Positions 7,773 through 9,991 of a DNA stretch of 9,991 nt are shown here, piece by piece. Source of the DNA: Bordetella parapertussis (lineage in GTDB: Bacteria > Pseudomonadota > Gammaproteobacteria > Burkholderiales > Burkholderiaceae_C); the NCBI GenBank assembly GCA_945878355.1, contig CAMCTC010000149.1:1-9991 (forward strand), in the 5' to 3' direction. A model generated the notes under the pieces. That model was not told where the DNA came from and made no database searches. It worked only from the letters and a program-made list of their open reading frames with translations. The position numbers were made by a program, and so were the translations under genes. Every line of letters begins with the position of its first letter. Position 1 is the first letter of the stretch.

Positions 7773-9991
7773 GGCCGATCGTCCGGCCGTTCGTCCGGTA
7801 TGCCGCGCGCCATTCGCGCCATCCGCGCCTGTTGCACCAGCGTGTCTTCGGTCGACTGCAGCGTACGCTGCAAGCTGCGCTGGAGCGCAGCCAAATCGAC
7901 GACCGACTCGGCCACCATCCGGGTGATTTCCTGAATGCGGGTGTCGCTGTCCAGCGGGTCGACAGCTAGCGCCGCAGCACGGCCAGCGTCGGCCAGGCTG
8001 TCGGTCTCGGGGTCGATCTCGGGGTCGATCTCGGGGTCGATCTCGCGGTCGACCTCGTTGTCGATATCGCTGTTGGCCTGCCACTCGATGCCGCGCAACT
8101 GCGCCTGCAAGCGATCGAGGTTCTCGCCCACCTCGCCCAGCCCGCGCTTGAGCAGGCCGACATCGGATTCGATCCGGGACCGGGCGGTACTCAGCGCCCC
8201 AAGGCCGGCCGTAGCCGGCAGTCCCCCGTGGGGATCAAGCAAAGTGGCAAAGCCACATTTGTTTGAGAGCTCGCCGGCCGGGTTGACCTGTCCGCTGGGA
8301 TCGCTGGCGGACGCCGGGCCGGTCTGCGCAGCACGATCGGCCGCGGGTTCCAATGTCGGCTCGGGTGCCATCGCGTCAGGCGGCGAACCCCAGAGGTCGA
8401 GGTCGCTGGCCAGCGGCAGATCGGGCAAGCGCTCGAGCAGGCTTTGAAGTCCTGGCAGCCCGGGCGCCGGCGGGTCGGTTGGCGCCAACCCGTCGAGCCA
8501 GGGCTCGGCCGCCAAGTCCGCACCGGGAGCAGGCACCTGAGGGTTCGCCAGCGCGTCGGCAGCCGCGACCAGCGTGTCGGCGTGAAATGGGCCCGCTTCG
8601 CCAGCGGCGAAGGCCTGGACCCAGGCTTCAATGCTGTCGCAGGCCTCGTGGACGAAAACCTGGAGTGCCGGCTCCGCCTGGGCCGCAGGTTCACCCAAGC
8701 GGACATTGAGCAACGGCTCGCAGGCCCAGGCGGCCCATGCCAGCGCGTCGAGCCCGACCATGCGCGCGCTGGCTTTGAGGCTGTGGAAAGCGCGGCGCAG
8801 GCCTTGCAGCGCAGCGATGTCGTCGGCCCGCACCCCCAGGTCAGCCAGCGCCTTGCGCGCGGACTCGATCACCTCGCGGGCTTCGTCGAGAAAGACCTCG
8901 CGCATCTCGGGATAAGCCTGCAAGTCGGTCGACAGGGCGCCATCGACGTCGGCCCAGGTCGTGCCGGTGCGAGGCTGCGCCGCCGCCAGGCTGCCGGTCT
9001 CGGGATCGAAGCGGAACAGCGAATTGGCCCACTGCGGCTGCACGTTGACCATGTCGATCAGACAGCCCAGCGCCCCCAGCTTGTCGGCCAGGCACTCGAA
9101 GTCATCGCTGGCGTGCTGCGCGCCGGACTCGGCACTGACCAGCGCCACCACCTCGTCGCGCAGGTGCTGCACCGCCTGAGACGCCTGGTCCAAGCCCAGC
9201 ATCGACAGCACGCCGAGCATCGCCGAGAGCTGAGCCGGCACCGGGTCGATCCATTCGCGCCGGCTTGGGTCGCGAAAGTACAGGTCGACCCCATGCTCGA
9301 CCTCGAACAAGGCCGATCTCAATTCCTGGACCACGGCGCCCAGGGTCTGGCGCTCAGAGTCCCGGCGGTAGAGCGCTTCCATCCATTGTTCGAGGCCGCC
9401 CGGGTCCTGGTCCGCGCGCACTTGGCCCGCGCGCGCCTGGTCGACACGCAGCGCGAGGCGCCGGATTCGCTCGGTACCAGCGAGCTCGTCGGCGGCCTCG
9501 ACATTGCCGTCGTCGACCGCAGCTTCCAGGAACAGCAGCGCGGTGGCCACTTCCCTCACCAGCAGGGCCGGCGGCGCGGCGCCACAGGCCACGGTGTCGG
9601 CGGCAGCGCGTTGCAGCGCATCGCCCAGCATGCTGCCCTCGGCGTACAGGCTTGCGAGCGAATCACTGACCAGGCCGAAGCGCTCGATCAAGCCGGCCAG
9701 GCGCGACAGGTCGCCACCGGCCACCGCCGACCATCGCGACTTGGCGGCGGCCACGCGCCTGCGGACCCGCGCCAGCCAGGCCGGGTCGAAGCGGCCCAGC
9801 CTGGCCTGTTCGTAGTCCACCGCCAAGCTGGCCACCAGCCCATGGCCGTGGCGAACTGCGGCCAACCGCGATCCGGCAGGCACAGCCTCGCTGCTGACCG
9901 CTTGGCTGCAAAAAAACAGCAGGTCGCGCGCCAGACGCTCGGAGGGCTCGGCCTGCTCGCCGGCGCGCAGCTGGGCCAGCAGCCTGGAGCC
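7748..9991 (-). CDS. ChpA/PilL-type chemotaxis Hpt/histidine kinase fragment: 5' end outside window, kinase core missing at 3' end
   Basis: Open for 747 codons from the window edge to TAG at 7748-7750; the GTG at 9883 is internal. It resembles ChpA/PilL, the large CheA-like kinase of the type IV pilus (twitching) chemosensory system. From the N-terminal side it has a FimL-like helical region (9991 to about 8930; includes LARDLLFFC, LEQWMEALYRR, LGVLSMLGLDQASQAV). Next is one Hpt domain with RAFHSLKASARMVGL, whose phospho-acceptor His codon is 8783-8785. A Pro/Ala/Asp-rich linker follows (about 8520-8270), then the triple-hairpin insert, then pre-kinase helices RSRIESDVGLLKRGLGE, LDRLQAQLRGIEWQ and IQEITRMVAESV to LQRTLQSTEDTLVQQARMAR (8191 to about 7816). 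In relatives this leads into the ATPase, CheW-like and receiver domains. Here it ends in 20-odd unrelated residues, some antisense to the end of phr. The Hpt motif has Ala where HxxKG is usual, and further Hpt domains are not seen. It is probably a truncated, rearranged gene or the front half of a split kinase. Confidence 0.85.
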   Translation of the reverse strand, partial: GSRLLAQLRAGEQAEPSERLARDLLFFCSQAVSSEAVPAGSRLAAVRHGHGLVASLAVDYEQARLGRFDPAWLARVRRRVAAAKSRWSAVAGGDLSRLAGLIERFGLVSDSLASLYAEGSMLGDALQRAAADTVACGAAPPALLVREVATALLFLEAAVDDGNVEAADELAGTERIRRLALRVDQARAGQVRADQDPGGLEQWMEALYRRDSERQTLGAVVQELRSALFEVEHGVDLYFRDPSRREWIDPVPAQLSAMLGVLSMLGLDQASQAVQHLRDEVVALVSAESGAQHASDDFECLADKLGALGCLIDMVNVQPQWANSLFRFDPETGSLAAAQPRTGTTWADVDGALSTDLQAYPEMREVFLDEAREVIESARKALADLGVRADDIAALQGLRRAFHSLKASARMVGLDALAWAAWACEPLLNVRLGEPAAQAEPALQVFVHEACDSIEAWVQAFAAGEAGPFHADTLVAAADALANPQVPAPGADLAAEPWLDGLAPTDPPAPGLPGLQSLLERLPDLPLASDLDLWGSPPDAMAPEPTLEPAADRAAQTGPASASDPSGQVNPAGELSNKCGFATLLDPHGGLPATAGLGALSTARSRIESDVGLLKRGLGEVGENLDRLQAQLRGIEWQANSDIDNEVDREIDPEIDPEIDPETDSLADAGRAAALAVDPLDSDTRIQEITRMVAESVVDLAALQRSLQRTLQSTEDTLVQQARMARMARGIPDERPDDRPQAALTTA
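7773..7788 (+). terminator. Weak hairpin directly after the phr stop codon
   Basis: GGCCG (7773-7777) can pair with CGGCC (7784-7788) across a 6-base loop, starting one base after the phr TGA. There is no run of T after it, so it is not a standard intrinsic terminator. It lies within the tail of the opposing chpA-like gene. Confidence 0.2.
8006..8065. repeat. 12-base tandem repeat, five copies, encoding an IDPE-type tetrapeptide
   Basis: The unit CTCGGGGTCGAT is present three times perfectly (8006-8017, 8018-8029, 8030-8041), followed by two copies with two mismatches each (8042-8053 and 8054-8065). On the coding (-) strand the protein reads IDNE, VDRE, IDPE, IDPE, IDPE. Because the period is a multiple of three, gain or loss of copies leaves the chpA-like frame intact. 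The repeat sits between the IEWQ helix and the IQEITRMVAES helix, where related proteins have a non-repetitive acidic segment. Confidence 0.92.
8204..8266. repeat. Triple-hairpin palindromic element inserted in frame in the chpA-like gene
   Basis: Three hairpins stand side by side. The first is GCCGGC (8204-8209) against GCCGGC (8214-8219) with a 4-base loop; on the coding strand it reads C-TACG-G, the UNCG type of very stable RNA tetraloop. The second is TCCCC (8222-8226) against GGGGA (8230-8234) with a 3-base loop. The third is a long stem, 8235-8248 against 8252-8266, with GTGGC/GCCAC at the tip, loop AAA, a single unpaired A at 8257 and one G-T pair; its lower part is AT-rich. The third stem is far poorer in GC than its surroundings and its codons (TGT, TTT, TTG, CTT) are unusual for this gene. 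It interrupts the linker between the Hpt domain and the pre-kinase helices without breaking the frame. It could be a dispersed palindromic repeat; copy number cannot be judged from one window. Confidence 0.7.

Noticed and set aside
8006..8065. Tandem repeat as a CRISPR array or iteron origin
   Set aside because: There are no spacers, the unit is 12 bases, and the array lies in a coding frame.
8235..8266. Long hairpin read as a bidirectional intrinsic terminator
   Set aside because: The layout (A-rich arm, GTGGC stem, T-rich arm) is suggestive, but the GC part is only 5 pairs, the T stretches are interrupted, and it lies inside an open coding frame. It is kept as part of the palindromic element instead.
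9881..9883. GTG as the start of the chpA-like gene
   Set aside because: The frame continues open to the window edge and the upstream residues, such as RLARDLLFFC, match the ChpA family, so the gene begins outside.

Overview
The window is GC-rich and tightly packed, with mostly recognisable housekeeping genes. Three features suggest a betaproteobacterium of the order Burkholderiales: the block yqgE-ruvX-pyrR-pyrB-pseudo-dihydroorotase-acyltransferase, a ChpA/PilL-type twitching-motility kinase gene close by, and the look of LysS. I cannot name genus or species from sequence alone.

Layout. (1) 1-1670, + strand: the C-terminal 365 residues of lysyl-tRNA synthetase (lysS, 5' end outside the window), then a small FMN-binding protein of the pyridoxamine-phosphate-oxidase fold. 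(2) 1699-6257, - strand: a six-gene run read from right to left: yqgE/algH, ruvX/yqgF, pyrR, pyrB, a dihydroorotase homologue, and a PlsC-type acyltransferase. Four of its five junctions are 4-base overlaps or a 1-base gap, so it is almost certainly one translationally coupled operon. (3) 6270-7772, + strand: phr, a complete class I DNA photolyase, divergent from yqgE across only 12 bases. (4) 7748-9991, - strand: a large fragment of a ChpA/PilL-type chemotaxis histidine kinase (5' end outside the window). It overlaps the 3' end of phr tail to tail by 25 bases.

How the genes work together. PyrB and the dihydroorotase homologue form the expected pair of the class A aspartate transcarbamoylase complex. 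The homologue has lost all the visible metal ligands of a working dihydroorotase, so it should be a structural subunit, and the cell should carry a catalytic PyrC elsewhere. PyrR sits directly in front of pyrB, with no room for a classical RNA attenuator between them. RuvX is the pre-16S rRNA processing nuclease family. YqgE is a conserved protein of uncertain role.

Most unusual region: the chpA-like gene. Its reading frame ends just where the kinase core (ATPase, CheW-like and receiver parts) should begin. It shows only one histidine-phosphotransfer domain. Between that domain and the pre-kinase helices lies an AT-richer, rare-codon insert that folds as three adjacent hairpins (8204-8266), followed by a five-copy 12-base tandem repeat (8006-8065). 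The gene looks rearranged and C-terminally truncated. The triple-hairpin insert may be an in-frame copy of a dispersed palindromic element. No tRNA, rRNA, CRISPR array, insertion sequence or transposase was seen. There is no gene-free stretch longer than about 30 bases.
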